A stretch of 64,000 nucleotides of DNA from Ignavibacteriales bacterium (GTDB lineage: Bacteria; Bacteroidota; Ignavibacteria; Ignavibacteriales; SURF-24). Below the pieces are notes generated by a model, which worked only from the letters and a program-made list of their open reading frames with translations, had not been told where the DNA came from and did not search any database. The stretch spans positions 22,116 through 86,115 of the forward strand of contig JAPLFH010000039.1 in assembly GCA_026390815.1 (NCBI GenBank), written 5' to 3'. This document shows positions 15,020 through 23,674 of this stretch, in pieces (the stretch's first letter is position 1; each line of letters begins with the position of its first letter). Position numbers and translations under genes: made by a program.

Positions 15020-17347
15020 TTACTTAAGCAAAACTATCTTCTTTATATCAATAAAACTACCAGCTTTAATCTGGTAAAAATAAATTCCGCTTGGCAATTG
15101 ATTATTAGCTATCGAAAATTGATTGTTATAAGAACCAGCATCTCTCTCTTCATCAACAAGTGTTGCTACTTCCTTTCCCAAAATATCAAAAATTTTTAAT
15201 TGTACATAACTGCGGATTGGCAACTGCCAGCTTATAACTGTGGCAGGATTAAAGGGATTTGGAAAATTCTGTTCTAACTTAAATTCTTTCGGAACTTCAC
15301 TTTTTTTAGTTTCTTCAATACCTGTTACAACACCACCAAGATTGAAGTATGGTTCATATGTATCTTTTAATGTTTGCCCGACAGGTTTTAATTTACTTCT
15401 GTTCATAGTATACAAACCCATGCTCTGAAAACCATTAGGATGCCCATGAGAATACCAGTCAAAAATACACCACCAGGTTGTTCCCATCAAAAATCCATTT
15501 GTATTAAAGTTACCACTGGAAGAAATTGGTGCAAATGTTTTGAATGCGTTAAACGTATCATTAAAGATTTTAACCTGCTTATCTAATGTTGAATTATCCT
15601 CACTTGACCAGTATCCAAATTCAGTATCCATAACCGGTTTACCTGGATTTTTTGCTTTTGCATTAACTAAGAAATTTGTTGTGCCGCCAAAGTAGGATGA
15701 TCCATAAAAAATCCCAAAGTAAAGTGTCCAACCCGCAACATCGCAAACTGCTTGTGATGGATCATCCGGTCCAGGTCGATCCGCCGCAGCTGACTGTATA
15801 ACCAATCTGCCATCTTTAAATTTGCCATTTAATTCAGCCCACATCTTCTGAATAAAAACCTTCCGGTTATCAACATCATTACATTCGTTACAAGTGCTCC
15901 AGAATAAAATTGAAGGGCGGTTATAATCTTTAAAAATCATTTCCTTAAACATTTGTTCATGAATATGCCGGTCATTGTTTTGTATTTGCCAGGCTTCTGC
16001 CAAATCGAATTGCCATACCGGAATTTCTTCAACGATGGCTATACCGAGCCTGTCTGCTATAAGATATGTGAAAAGATGGTTTGGATAGTGAGCGGTACGC
16101 AGCATATTTGCATTTACATCTTTAACTTTTTCAAGATCAGAAAAAATTGTGTCGATTGGTATGCTTCTGCCATAAAGCGGGTGATCTTCGTGCCGTGCAA
16201 CTCCGGTAAAGAACACAACTTTTCCATTTAGCAATACTTTATCCGATGATCTGACAACGGTTCGTATTCCAAATTGTGTATAAAACTCATCTAACACATT
16301 TCCGTTTTCTTTAAGAGTTATTTTCATCACGTACAAATTGGGATTTTTAGGCGACCACAATTTTGGGTTTTCAATCTGAAGATTTGTTTTGAAAATATGA
16401 ATTGAATCTTTTAATACATCAAAATTTGCCGATGAATTACCGTTAATATTTTCAGCGTTGCCAATCAGTTCCGAGGCTTTTTCTGTCTTTAAATTGTTTG
16501 GGTTAACATCCGCAGAAAAGACTTCAATATTTACATCAGCATTTTTTGTTATAGTTGATTTATTATAAACTGTAACTGATGTTTGAATATTTCCATTAGT
16601 ATCTTTGGGAACGATGTCCGCTCTTACTATAGAAACCGGATTAGATATTTCAAGGTAAACATCGTGAATAATTCCAGCATAATTAAACCAATCAACTTTA
16701 GGGTAAGGAACAATATCAGTCCTTGTTCCCCAAGCGGGATTATCAACTCTTACCGCCAAAACATTTTGCCCGCTAAAATTCAACTTGCCGGAAACATCAA
16801 ATGCAAATGGAGTATAACCTCCTTCGTGATAGCCGAGGTAATTTCCATTTAACCAAACATCTGCTATATAATTCACAGAATAAAAAATCAGTTTGATAAA
16901 TTTACCGTTAACAGAATCCGATAAGTTAAACTTGTATCTATACCACACTCCGTCCTGATAGTATTCCGGCACTTTAGGAAAAGCGTACATTGTGTTTTCA
17001 ACGCCAGGAATATTTTTATCCTCCCAGGTATTATCATCATAAGCTGCTGTAAAACGATCCTGCGCCTCTGTAACAATATTGTTGTACCCATCAGTGTTTC
17101 TTTCAGCTAATGAAAAATCATGATTTGCTGTGAACCGTTGTTTCTTCCATATTCCTCTCAAATCAATTATCTGTCGATCCTGTTTTTCAAAAGAAGGAAC
17201 CGGCATACCATTTTGATATGGAACGAAAACGCCATCACTTATTGGCAGCGATAAAGTTGGTTTTAGTGTTCCTACCTGAGAATGAAGAAATGAGGTTGAA
17301 AGAAATAAGTTAATTAAAGTGATTATAATGAAAAATTTTCTTGTCAT
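15020..17347 (-). CDS. Secreted GH2-family glycoside hydrolase with T9SS tag
   Basis: A 775-aa exported enzyme with a signal peptide (about 1-23), a GH2 sugar-binding jelly roll (about 60-235, GVWYRYKFNLSD and ADVWLNGNYLGYHEGGYTPF), an Ig-like domain (about 238-360), a TIM barrel (about 365-660) and a type A sorting domain (QNFPNPFNPATVISWQL to KIVLLK). The catalytic acid/base is E488 in FWSTCNEC and the nucleophile E576 in VMDTEFGYW. Most GH2 enzymes have WSxGNE at the first site; here cysteines flank the NE. The family includes beta-galactosidases, glucuronidases and mannosidases, and the specificity cannot be read from this. ATG follows AGGGTG. The gene stands alone between two intergenic regions, with a sigma-54-like promoter and paired palindromic sites upstream, so it appears to be a direct target of the linked activator. 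Confidence 0.9.
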   Translation of the reverse strand: MTRKFFIIITLINLFLSTSFLHSQVGTLKPTLSLPISDGVFVPYQNGMPVPSFEKQDRQIIDLRGIWKKQRFTANHDFSLAERNTDGYNNIVTEAQDRFTAAYDDNTWEDKNIPGVENTMYAFPKVPEYYQDGVWYRYKFNLSDSVNGKFIKLIFYSVNYIADVWLNGNYLGYHEGGYTPFAFDVSGKLNFSGQNVLAVRVDNPAWGTRTDIVPYPKVDWFNYAGIIHDVYLEISNPVSIVRADIVPKDTNGNIQTSVTVYNKSTITKNADVNIEVFSADVNPNNLKTEKASELIGNAENINGNSSANFDVLKDSIHIFKTNLQIENPKLWSPKNPNLYVMKITLKENGNVLDEFYTQFGIRTVVRSSDKVLLNGKVVFFTGVARHEDHPLYGRSIPIDTIFSDLEKVKDVNANMLRTAHYPNHLFTYLIADRLGIAIVEEIPVWQFDLAEAWQIQNNDRHIHEQMFKEMIFKDYNRPSILFWSTCNECNDVDNRKVFIQKMWAELNGKFKDGRLVIQSAAADRPGPDDPSQAVCDVAGWTLYFGIFYGSSYFGGTTNFLVNAKAKNPGKPVMDTEFGYWSSEDNSTLDKQVKIFNDTFNAFKTFAPISSSGNFNTNGFLMGTTWWCIFDWYSHGHPNGFQSMGLYTMNRSKLKPVGQTLKDTYEPYFNLGGVVTGIEETKKSEVPKEFKLEQNFPNPFNPATVISWQLPIRSYVQLKIFDILGKEVATLVDEERDAGSYNNQFSIANNQLPSGIYFYQIKAGSFIDIKKIVLLK

Positions 17348-17393
17348 TACTTTTACACCCTATATATTTGTTGGTTCTGGAATCTAATAATTT

Positions 17394-17409
17394 TACAATA
17401 ACAGTACCA
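17394..17409 (-). promoter_or_regulatory. Putative sigma-54 promoter of the secreted GH2 gene
   Basis: Minus-strand TGGTACTGTTATTGTA: TGGTAC, five-base spacer, TTGT. It differs from the TGGCAC-N5-TTGC consensus at two bases. It lies 46 bp before the ATG and 61 bp from the nearer palindromic site, one helical turn less than at the other two promoters. Confidence 0.65.
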
Positions 17410-17469
17410 GTTCAAAATAAATTCATTTTGAATAAAAACATCAACTGGAATTTGATTTGAAAACATGTA

Positions 17470-17509
17470 CTTATCAATCTAATAAGTAGCGACTTATTAA
17501 AATAATAAT
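17470..17509. promoter_or_regulatory. Paired palindromic activator sites (UAS), GH2 promoter
   Basis: CTTATCAATCTAATAAG (17470-17486) and CTTATTAAAATAATAAT (17493-17509), start-to-start 23 bp. The first differs at one base from the site at 22112. The pair lies between the stop of the activator gene and the GH2 promoter; only the GH2 gene reads away from it. Confidence 0.65.
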
Positions 17510-17588
17510 TATCAAAGCTGTTCAATTATTAAGTGGTTTTTGGTAAAGCATTTAATAAATTTTTAAAACTTATCTGATTTACCCAAAA

Positions 17589-19049
17589 TTATTTTAATCC
17601 CAATTCTTTTGCCATGCGATAATAATTTGGTGGTGCCAAGCCAAGTTTTTTTGCTGCTTCAGTATCCGATGTTGAATTCCTTCTTACAAACATAAAATAT
17701 TTTTCTCTAATCATTTTTTCCATCTGTTTAAGTGGAATTATCTCACCATCATCTAAAAATTTTATTCCTTCAAATTTTTTCGTTTCTAAAGAATCTGCTT
17801 CAGTTACACCCAAAGTCCGTTGTGCAACCAGTGGAGTTATAATTCTTTCATCTATAAATAGAAATCGTTGAACAACATTAATCAGTTCTCTTATATTACC
17901 AGGCCATTCATAATTGAGAAGAATTTCCTGCGCCCCGGCGTCTATAAACGGTTTTTCCTTACCCATATCAATACTTAATTGAGCCATATAATACTGTATT
18001 AAAAGTGGAATATCAGCTGGTCTTTGCTTTAGCTCTGGCACTTCAATCGGAACAACATTTAACCGGTAATAAAGATCTTCTCTAAATCTTTTAGCTTTAA
18101 CCTCTTCCTCAATATTTCTGTTAGTGGCAGCAATTATTCTAACGTCAACTTTTATTTTTTCTGTTCGACCTATCTTTTCCAATTCACCATCCTGTATAAC
18201 TCTAAGCAACTTTACCTGAGCTAATAGCGGTAGTTCTGTAATTTCATCCAAAAAAATTGTACCGTTGTTGGCAATTTCAAATAATCCTAACTTCTTTTTA
18301 TCCGCTCCGGTAAAAGCGCCTTTTTCATAACCAAAAAATTCACTTTCAACAAGTTCGTTAGGAAGACTACCACAGTTAATCGGAATAAAATTCTCAAACT
18401 TTCTGTTGCTGTTGTAGTGAATATTATAAGCAACTAATTCTTTACCGGTACCGGAAGCGCCTTTAATAAGCACAACTACGTTACCGTGAGAATATTTTTT
18501 AATATCTTCCCGCAGTTTAACCATCAACGGAGATTCACCGATGATTCTTTTTTGTCTTAATACATCGTTAATATTCCTCATTAATTTTTGATTAGACTTC
18601 AATCTTTCTCTTTCAAGCACGCATTTTTCGTAAGCATTAAAAATGCTGATTATAAAATCAGTTGGCTGGTAAATATATTCTTCAATATCACCGGGATATT
18701 TTGTGCAGTACCAAAACGCACCTGCTTTAATTAGTTTATTCGCAAAATTGTAATCTGTTATGTTAATAGTCATTTTGGTAATTACAATAATTTGAATTGA
18801 AGAATTAATTTCTTTAATTCTTTGAATTAAGCTTTCTCCCATTAAGCCGCCGGCTATCTGGAAATCCATAATTACAACATCAAGATCAATTTCTTCATCC
18901 TCTAGTAGATCTAAAGCATCTTTACCGTTAGATACAATTTTAATTATAGAAATCTGATCTGAGAATGGAGCAATAGTATTCTGAACTCTTCGAACATCAA
19001 ATTCTTCATCTTCAATCAATAAAACCTTTACCTGACTATTTGCAAGCAT
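17589..19049 (-). CDS. NtrC-type sigma-54 response regulator
   Basis: A 486-aa cytoplasmic regulator with three parts. The receiver (about 7-135) has the acidic cluster IEDEEFD, phosphoacceptor D62 in VVIMDFQ and K117. The AAA+ sigma-54 interaction domain (about 168-405) has Walker A GASGTGKE (197-204), the sigma-54 contact loop GAFTGA (244-249), Walker B TIFLDE (264-269) and the NIRELINVV arginine-finger region. The C-terminus (about 432-486) is a Fis-type helix-turn-helix (DTEAAKKLGLAPPNYYRMAKELG). The receiver carries an inserted, slightly unusual stretch after the Asp. The gene follows the histidine kinase gene by 121 bp on the same strand, ATG preceded by AAGGA. It should activate sigma-54 promoters; the paired palindromes at 14774, 17470 and 22112 are the obvious candidate targets. 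Confidence 0.95.
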   Translation of the reverse strand: MLANSQVKVLLIEDEEFDVRRVQNTIAPFSDQISIIKIVSNGKDALDLLEDEEIDLDVVIMDFQIAGGLMGESLIQRIKEINSSIQIIVITKMTINITDYNFANKLIKAGAFWYCTKYPGDIEEYIYQPTDFIISIFNAYEKCVLERERLKSNQKLMRNINDVLRQKRIIGESPLMVKLREDIKKYSHGNVVVLIKGASGTGKELVAYNIHYNSNRKFENFIPINCGSLPNELVESEFFGYEKGAFTGADKKKLGLFEIANNGTIFLDEITELPLLAQVKLLRVIQDGELEKIGRTEKIKVDVRIIAATNRNIEEEVKAKRFREDLYYRLNVVPIEVPELKQRPADIPLLIQYYMAQLSIDMGKEKPFIDAGAQEILLNYEWPGNIRELINVVQRFLFIDERIITPLVAQRTLGVTEADSLETKKFEGIKFLDDGEIIPLKQMEKMIREKYFMFVRRNSTSDTEAAKKLGLAPPNYYRMAKELGLK

Positions 19050-19170
19050 TTCTTATTCCTTTAAGAATTAATCTGAATTTTAATAATAATTTCAAAGTTT
19101 TTTGTTATCATTCACTCGTTAATCTTTTAATTTGATCACCGTAAAAAAAATCAGTTTTTGAATTTCTCTA

Positions 19171-20649
19171 TTAGTTTTTTATAGCAATAATTAATGCACA
19201 TCCTTTGCCGCTGAAATTTTTAGCATGCAATTCCCAGCCGCAGCGTTTGCTAATCTCATAAGCTATATAGCAACCATACCCAACATTTTGCATATCGGTT
19301 TTTTTGCTTGTTACATTTTCCAAAAATATTTTTTGAATTCCATCATCAGTTTTTTCTATCAATTCTGGCAAAATACCTTTCCCATCATCAGAAATTTCTA
19401 TGGTTGATAGTTTTTGTTCCGGATTGTATTTCGTCTTTATAATTATGGTAAGAAACTGTTCGCCGCCGTGTTCAATGCTGTTTTGTATTAACGGTTCTAT
19501 AATTTCCCAAATAACAAATTCATTTACCGGAACGATGGGGAGATTTTCATCCAAATTTAATTCTATTTGATAAGCATTCGACTTTCTTGAAATTCTTAAG
19601 AAAATATGCTCAACAATAAAACGAATAACCTCATTTAAATTTGTCCTGAAGATTGGATTCCTAATTGTCTGCACCGGCGGATCGTACCATTTCATATCAT
19701 AAATTACACGCGAAATGAAGTTGGAGTATTTTGTAACTCTATCTTTAATTTCTTTAGTGTTCTCCGGGTTAAGCTGTCGTAAATCGTCTTTAATAAAACC
19801 CATCACCTTTTCTGCTTTATGATGAGTGTGATAAATCCTTTTAGTAAAAAGCAATTCTTTTTCATAGTTGAATTGTTTTTTTAAATTCTTTTCGTGCTCC
19901 TCAAATAAAAGTTTTTGTGCTTCGTCTCTTTCCTTTACAGTGTAACTGGAAATAAAGTACATTGCCAGTAAACCAAATAGAATTAACGAAAGATATATAA
20001 CAGAAGTTTCATCGTAGCTTGAACTGATTTGATTTGTTATGAAAGAAAAATTTGGAGTATTTTTCATATAAAGTGCGCCAACAAATTCTCCGCGTAAAAC
20101 AAACGGCACTAAAATATGAAAAGTCTGTTTGTCCGTTAAGATGCTGTAAATTTGTTCTTTTGAGATCAAATCATTCTTTATACTTTGAAAAATTTTTATT
20201 GCGTTTGAATGCCCAACCTTTGGTTTCGGTGGATTGTATTCATTCTTAAATAAGAAAGAAAATAAAATACTGCCATCATCAATTGCGTAAATGTTTTTAT
20301 CCTTTGTTACCAACACACAAATCTCTTCAATATTATGCTGAAGCACTTGCTGGCTAAAAATTATATCGAATGACTGAATGATTCTGTTCACTTCATCATC
20401 TTCAAGTTTTTCTTTTGGATTTAGAGTTTCCACTAATAGCTCCAACGATGTAGTTGTTAAATTAGCAAGTCGCTCAGCGGAATCTTTTTGATACCAATCC
20501 TGGGTTTTACTTAAAAAGCTATTGATAGAAGATTTATTTATGAAAGAAAGTATTAATTGAAATGAGAAAAGAATAATAAAGAGAACGGTAAGATGTTTGA
20601 ACTCGAAATGATATTCCTTCAATTTCTCAATTATTTTTTTTTTGCTCAT
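19171..20649 (-). CDS. Membrane sensor histidine kinase partnered with a sugar-binding protein
   Basis: A 492-aa inner-membrane kinase. A first membrane helix (about 18-36) is followed by a ~175-residue extracytoplasmic domain, a second helix (about 216-236), a charged coiled-coil linker, then kinase parts. The catalytic domain is clear: N-box EPLIQNSIEHG (385-395), G1 DDGKGI (421-426) and G2 GYGCYIAYEI (457-466). The dimerisation/H-box region is unusual: RIYHTHHKAEKVMGF (271-285) has H274, H276 and H277 and lacks the common HExxxP pattern, so the phosphorylated His is not certain. It begins 12 bp after the stop of a membrane-anchored solute-binding protein and precedes the sigma-54 activator. 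This order suggests the binding protein presents ligand to the kinase's outer domain and the kinase phosphorylates the activator; this is inference. Confidence 0.9.
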   Translation of the reverse strand: MSKKKIIEKLKEYHFEFKHLTVLFIILFSFQLILSFINKSSINSFLSKTQDWYQKDSAERLANLTTTSLELLVETLNPKEKLEDDEVNRIIQSFDIIFSQQVLQHNIEEICVLVTKDKNIYAIDDGSILFSFLFKNEYNPPKPKVGHSNAIKIFQSIKNDLISKEQIYSILTDKQTFHILVPFVLRGEFVGALYMKNTPNFSFITNQISSSYDETSVIYLSLILFGLLAMYFISSYTVKERDEAQKLLFEEHEKNLKKQFNYEKELLFTKRIYHTHHKAEKVMGFIKDDLRQLNPENTKEIKDRVTKYSNFISRVIYDMKWYDPPVQTIRNPIFRTNLNEVIRFIVEHIFLRISRKSNAYQIELNLDENLPIVPVNEFVIWEIIEPLIQNSIEHGGEQFLTIIIKTKYNPEQKLSTIEISDDGKGILPELIEKTDDGIQKIFLENVTSKKTDMQNVGYGCYIAYEISKRCGWELHAKNFSGKGCALIIAIKN

Positions 20650-20661
20650 AATTTTATCATT

Positions 20662-21960
20662 CTAAAAATTACTAGTTTGATTTATTTTTTCTTCTGCCTT
20701 TGTCAACGCATCTTTAACAGTAATTTTTTGCTGCATTGCCAAATTTAAATAGTACGAAAGTATGTCTGAAATATTTGTATAATTTTCTAAAAATGGTCTG
20801 TGGAAACCATGCTGCAGAAGTGTCTTGTAAAATTTTAGTTCATTATGTTTGTTAATATAAGCTGAATCAGAGTATATTTCATTGTTGATGGGTAAATATC
20901 CGCCAACCTCGTACATAATTTTTTGTGCTTCTTTACTTTGAATAAAATTAATAAATGTCATTGATTCCGATACTTTGGTTGAATATTTTGAAATCATTAA
21001 ATTCCAGCCGCCAAATACAGAAGTTACTTTTCCACCTGCAAAGTGCGGAGTTGGTGCTTTTTCAATTGTTGCATTAGGAGATTTGAATTTATCCTTGTAG
21101 TTAACCTCAAAGCTTGCCCAACCGCGTAAAAATATACCGTTATTTTCAACAAAATAATCATAGCTTGGATTTTCTTTAAACTCACATACCTGTTTTGGGG
21201 AAACGCCATATTTATTTACTAAATCTACAAGTAGCTGTAAAGATTTAACTGCTTCTGGTGAAATAAGATTTAGTTTATTGTACTCAACAATACTTTTGTT
21301 TTGTTCAGCCATCATTTCTGCAAAGCTGCATATAAGCCCTTCATAATCATCTGCGGGGAATAAGAAGAAAGGATTTTGCTTTTTAAGTCTTTGATTAAGC
21401 AGTATAAAATCCTCCCAGGTAATAGATTCGCTTAGCTTCTTTTGCCATATTTTAAAATCTGGCAACTCCATCAATAAATCTTTCCTGTAAAACATCACAG
21501 CTATATCAATGTAAATTGGAATAGCAACTAAAGTATTTTTATAAATACTGGATTCTAATGCTTGCGGCAATAAATTGTCTTTTTGTTTTTGTGTGATAAG
21601 TTTATCCAACGGGATACACCACTTAGCAAAACGGGGAACCCATATCTGGTCGACGGCTAAAACATCAATTCGTTCACTTTTACTTCGCAAATACCTTGCA
21701 AGAAGTTCTTTCCTTTCATTTGTGCTAAACTTTTCAAATGGAGTATTTATAGCAACAACCTGAATTTGACCCTTGTATTTTTGATTAAAAAGATCAATCA
21801 CTTTTTGATGAGCAATAGAAATATGATCGACAAAATATATCTTTTTAACTGGACCTTCCGGGTTTCGGGAATTTAATGGTGAAGAAACATATCCAATTAG
21901 TATAAAGGCTGTAATAAGAATAGTGCTTACAATAACATAAAAAAGTTTCTCAAATTTCAT
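20662..21960 (-). CDS. Membrane-anchored family 1 sugar-binding protein, likely sensory
   Basis: A 432-aa protein of the ABC family 1 extracellular solute-binding fold (typical features: IDVLAVDQIWVPRFAKWCIPLD, YRKDLLMELP..W, NGIFLRGWASFE, GGWNLMISKYS, FINFIQSKEAQKIM). The N-terminus is a single hydrophobic segment (about 6-26) with no lipobox cysteine, so it may stay anchored to the inner membrane by an uncleaved signal anchor. No permease or ATPase gene is next to it; instead it heads an operon with a histidine kinase and a sigma-54 activator, 12 bp upstream of the kinase. In other bacteria solute-binding proteins next to kinases act as periplasmic sugar sensors, and I infer the same here. 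It could also feed a remote permease. It is divergent from the FucP transporter gene. Confidence 0.85.
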   Translation of the reverse strand: MKFEKLFYVIVSTILITAFILIGYVSSPLNSRNPEGPVKKIYFVDHISIAHQKVIDLFNQKYKGQIQVVAINTPFEKFSTNERKELLARYLRSKSERIDVLAVDQIWVPRFAKWCIPLDKLITQKQKDNLLPQALESSIYKNTLVAIPIYIDIAVMFYRKDLLMELPDFKIWQKKLSESITWEDFILLNQRLKKQNPFFLFPADDYEGLICSFAEMMAEQNKSIVEYNKLNLISPEAVKSLQLLVDLVNKYGVSPKQVCEFKENPSYDYFVENNGIFLRGWASFEVNYKDKFKSPNATIEKAPTPHFAGGKVTSVFGGWNLMISKYSTKVSESMTFINFIQSKEAQKIMYEVGGYLPINNEIYSDSAYINKHNELKFYKTLLQHGFHRPFLENYTNISDILSYYLNLAMQQKITVKDALTKAEEKINQTSNF

Positions 21961-22111
21961 TTGATTTTAATTTTATTTTAAAAACCTCATTTTCTCAAAA
22001 TCGCTAATGCAAGTTAAAAAAAATCCGAATAGTTTACACTTTACATTTGGGTCAAATAATTAAATCTTATTGTGTAGTGAATTTCCTTGAGCAGACTTTT
22101 ATTTCATTTCA

Positions 22112-22150
22112 CTTATCAATTTAATAAGTAGTTGTTATTAAATTGATAAG
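22112..22150. promoter_or_regulatory. Paired palindromic activator sites (UAS), FucP promoter
   Basis: CTTATCAATTTAATAAG (22112-22128) and GTTATTAAATTGATAAG (22134-22150), start-to-start 22 bp. The second is the reverse complement of the first except for one end base, so the pair as a whole is also a palindrome. This is the best-conserved of the three pairs. Confidence 0.7.
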
Positions 22151-22220
22151 TAGAATATCAGCTTGAATATATTTTTATGGAAAAATTTGAGATATAATTT
22201 ATTCCTTTAATTGTAATAAC

Positions 22221-22235
22221 AGGCATAATATTTGA
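22221..22235 (+). promoter_or_regulatory. Putative sigma-54 promoter of the FucP-type transporter operon
   Basis: AGGCAT-N5-TTGA, matching TGGCAC-N5-TTGC at seven of ten positions with the invariant GG and TTG kept. It is 71 bp downstream of the nearer palindromic site, the same spacing as at the symporter promoter. Confidence 0.5.
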
Positions 22236-22344
22236 CCTTTGCCAACTTAATAAATAGCATTCAAGTGTCAAAAAATTCATCTTTTAATAAAAATATTTTA
22301 ACTGAGTATAAACGATTTTTTTAACCTAATCATTAGGAGTATTT

Positions 22345-23670
22345 ATGGCTGCATCTAGTCCTACGATGTCAACAAATGTTAAGTCGACAGGAAATGGCGC
22401 AAACTATACGCCGGCACTAATAGTTCTTACTTCATTATTTTTTATGTGGGGATTTTTAACCTGCTTAAATGATATTCTAATTCCACATCTAAAAGCTGTC
22501 TTCGATTTGAACTACACGCAAATAATGTTAATTCAGTTCACTTTTTTTACAGCATATGCAATTATCTCACTTCCTTCTGGAATGCTTGTAGAAAAAATTG
22601 GTTATAAGAAAGGGATTATCATTGGGTTAATAACGGCTGGTATTGGCTGTGTATTCTTCTATCCTGCAGCAGGTATGCGTTCATATCCCGTATTCTTGTT
22701 CGCTCTTTTTGTTTTAGCAAGTGGAATAACTTTGCTTCAGGTAGCAGCAAATCCTTATGTGGCAATATTGGGTAAACCGGAAACTGCTGCAAGCAGATTA
22801 AACCTTTCCCAGGCATTTAATTCCCTTGGAACAACCATTGCACCTTATCTGGGTTCAGTATTAATTCTTTCAGTAGCTGTAAAAGGTGCGGATGAATTAA
22901 CTAAATTATCTCCAGATCAGGTTGCAATATATAAAGCTACCGAAGCAAGCTCTGTACAGTTACCATATCTTGGATTAGCAGCAGCTTTGATCTTAATTGC
23001 TGTTATCTTTGCTATGTTCAAACTGCCTAAAATTGAAGCAGCAGATGTTTCGGCAAGTGGTGGAAGCGGAGGAAGTTTTGATAGTGTACACAAGAGCGCC
23101 TGGGGTTACAAGCATTTGGTTCTTGGAGCTGTGGCAATCTTTGTTTACGTCGGTGGTGAAGTTTCAATTGGAAGTTTTTTAGTAAACTATTTTGGTGTTA
23201 AAGAAATTGCCGGACTGGCTCCAGAGCAAGCCGGAAAATATGTTTCATTCTACTGGGGTGGTGCAATGGTTGGAAGATTTATTGGAGCCTATGTTCAAAG
23301 AAAAATAAAACCTGGAACTGTATTGGCATTTAATGCAGTTGTTGCCGCTGTATTAGTTATTACAACAATGCTTACCAACGGTTCAGTTGCAATGTGGTCT
23401 ATACTTTTAGTTGGATTATTTAATTCAATTATGTTTCCAACAATCTTTACACTTGCAATTGACGGATTAGGCAAACATACCGGACAAGGTTCTGGAATTT
23501 TATGTGCCGCAATTGTTGGTGGAGCCATAATACCAGTTGCACAAGGATTCTTTGCAGATAACATTGGAATTCATCACGCCTTTTTCTTGCCAGTACTTTG
23601 CTATATCTATATAGCATATTATGGCATTAAAGGACATATTCCTTCATTTCTAAAAACTGCAAGAGCTTAA
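22345..23670 (+). CDS. FucP-type MFS sugar:proton symporter
   Basis: A 441-aa inner-membrane transporter of the fucose:H+ symporter (FHS) branch of the MFS, with 12 predicted helices and a central loop around residues 230-250. The family signatures are [19 protein letters not shown] near residues 33-51 and [21 protein letters not shown] followed by [15 protein letters not shown] (about 136-170). Members carry L-fucose, or glucose/galactose in the GluP group. Since the next gene (stop-to-start gap of 4 bp) is a ROK kinase and the following genes are beta-glucosidases, glucose uptake is the likeliest job. AGGAG lies six bases before the ATG. The promoter region carries the sigma-54-like element and paired activator sites. 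Confidence 0.92.
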   Translation: MAASSPTMSTNVKSTGNGANYTPALIVLTSLFFMWGFLTCLNDILIPHLKAVFDLNYTQIMLIQFTFFTAYAIISLPSGMLVEKIGYKKGIIIGLITAGIGCVFFYPAAGMRSYPVFLFALFVLASGITLLQVAANPYVAILGKPETAASRLNLSQAFNSLGTTIAPYLGSVLILSVAVKGADELTKLSPDQVAIYKATEASSVQLPYLGLAAALILIAVIFAMFKLPKIEAADVSASGGSGGSFDSVHKSAWGYKHLVLGAVAIFVYVGGEVSIGSFLVNYFGVKEIAGLAPEQAGKYVSFYWGGAMVGRFIGAYVQRKIKPGTVLAFNAVVAAVLVITTMLTNGSVAMWSILLVGLFNSIMFPTIFTLAIDGLGKHTGQGSGILCAAIVGGAIIPVAQGFFADNIGIHHAFFLPVLCYIYIAYYGIKGHIPSFLKTARA

Positions 23671-23674
23671 GTTG

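Larger units (their letters stand above)
21961..22344. other. Divergent regulatory region between sensory operon and FucP operon
   Basis: 384 bp separating the minus-strand sensory operon from the plus-strand transporter operon. It holds the paired palindromes (22112-22150) and a sigma-54-like element (22221-22235) for the plus strand. The predicted transcript would have a ~95-nt AT-rich leader. I see no clear promoter for the minus-strand operon and no small gene. Confidence 0.6.

Noticed and set aside
14812..22101. A shared AGCAGACTTTT sequence at 14812 and 22091
   Set aside because: It lies in non-equivalent positions relative to the two promoters and is absent from the third, so it is probably chance.
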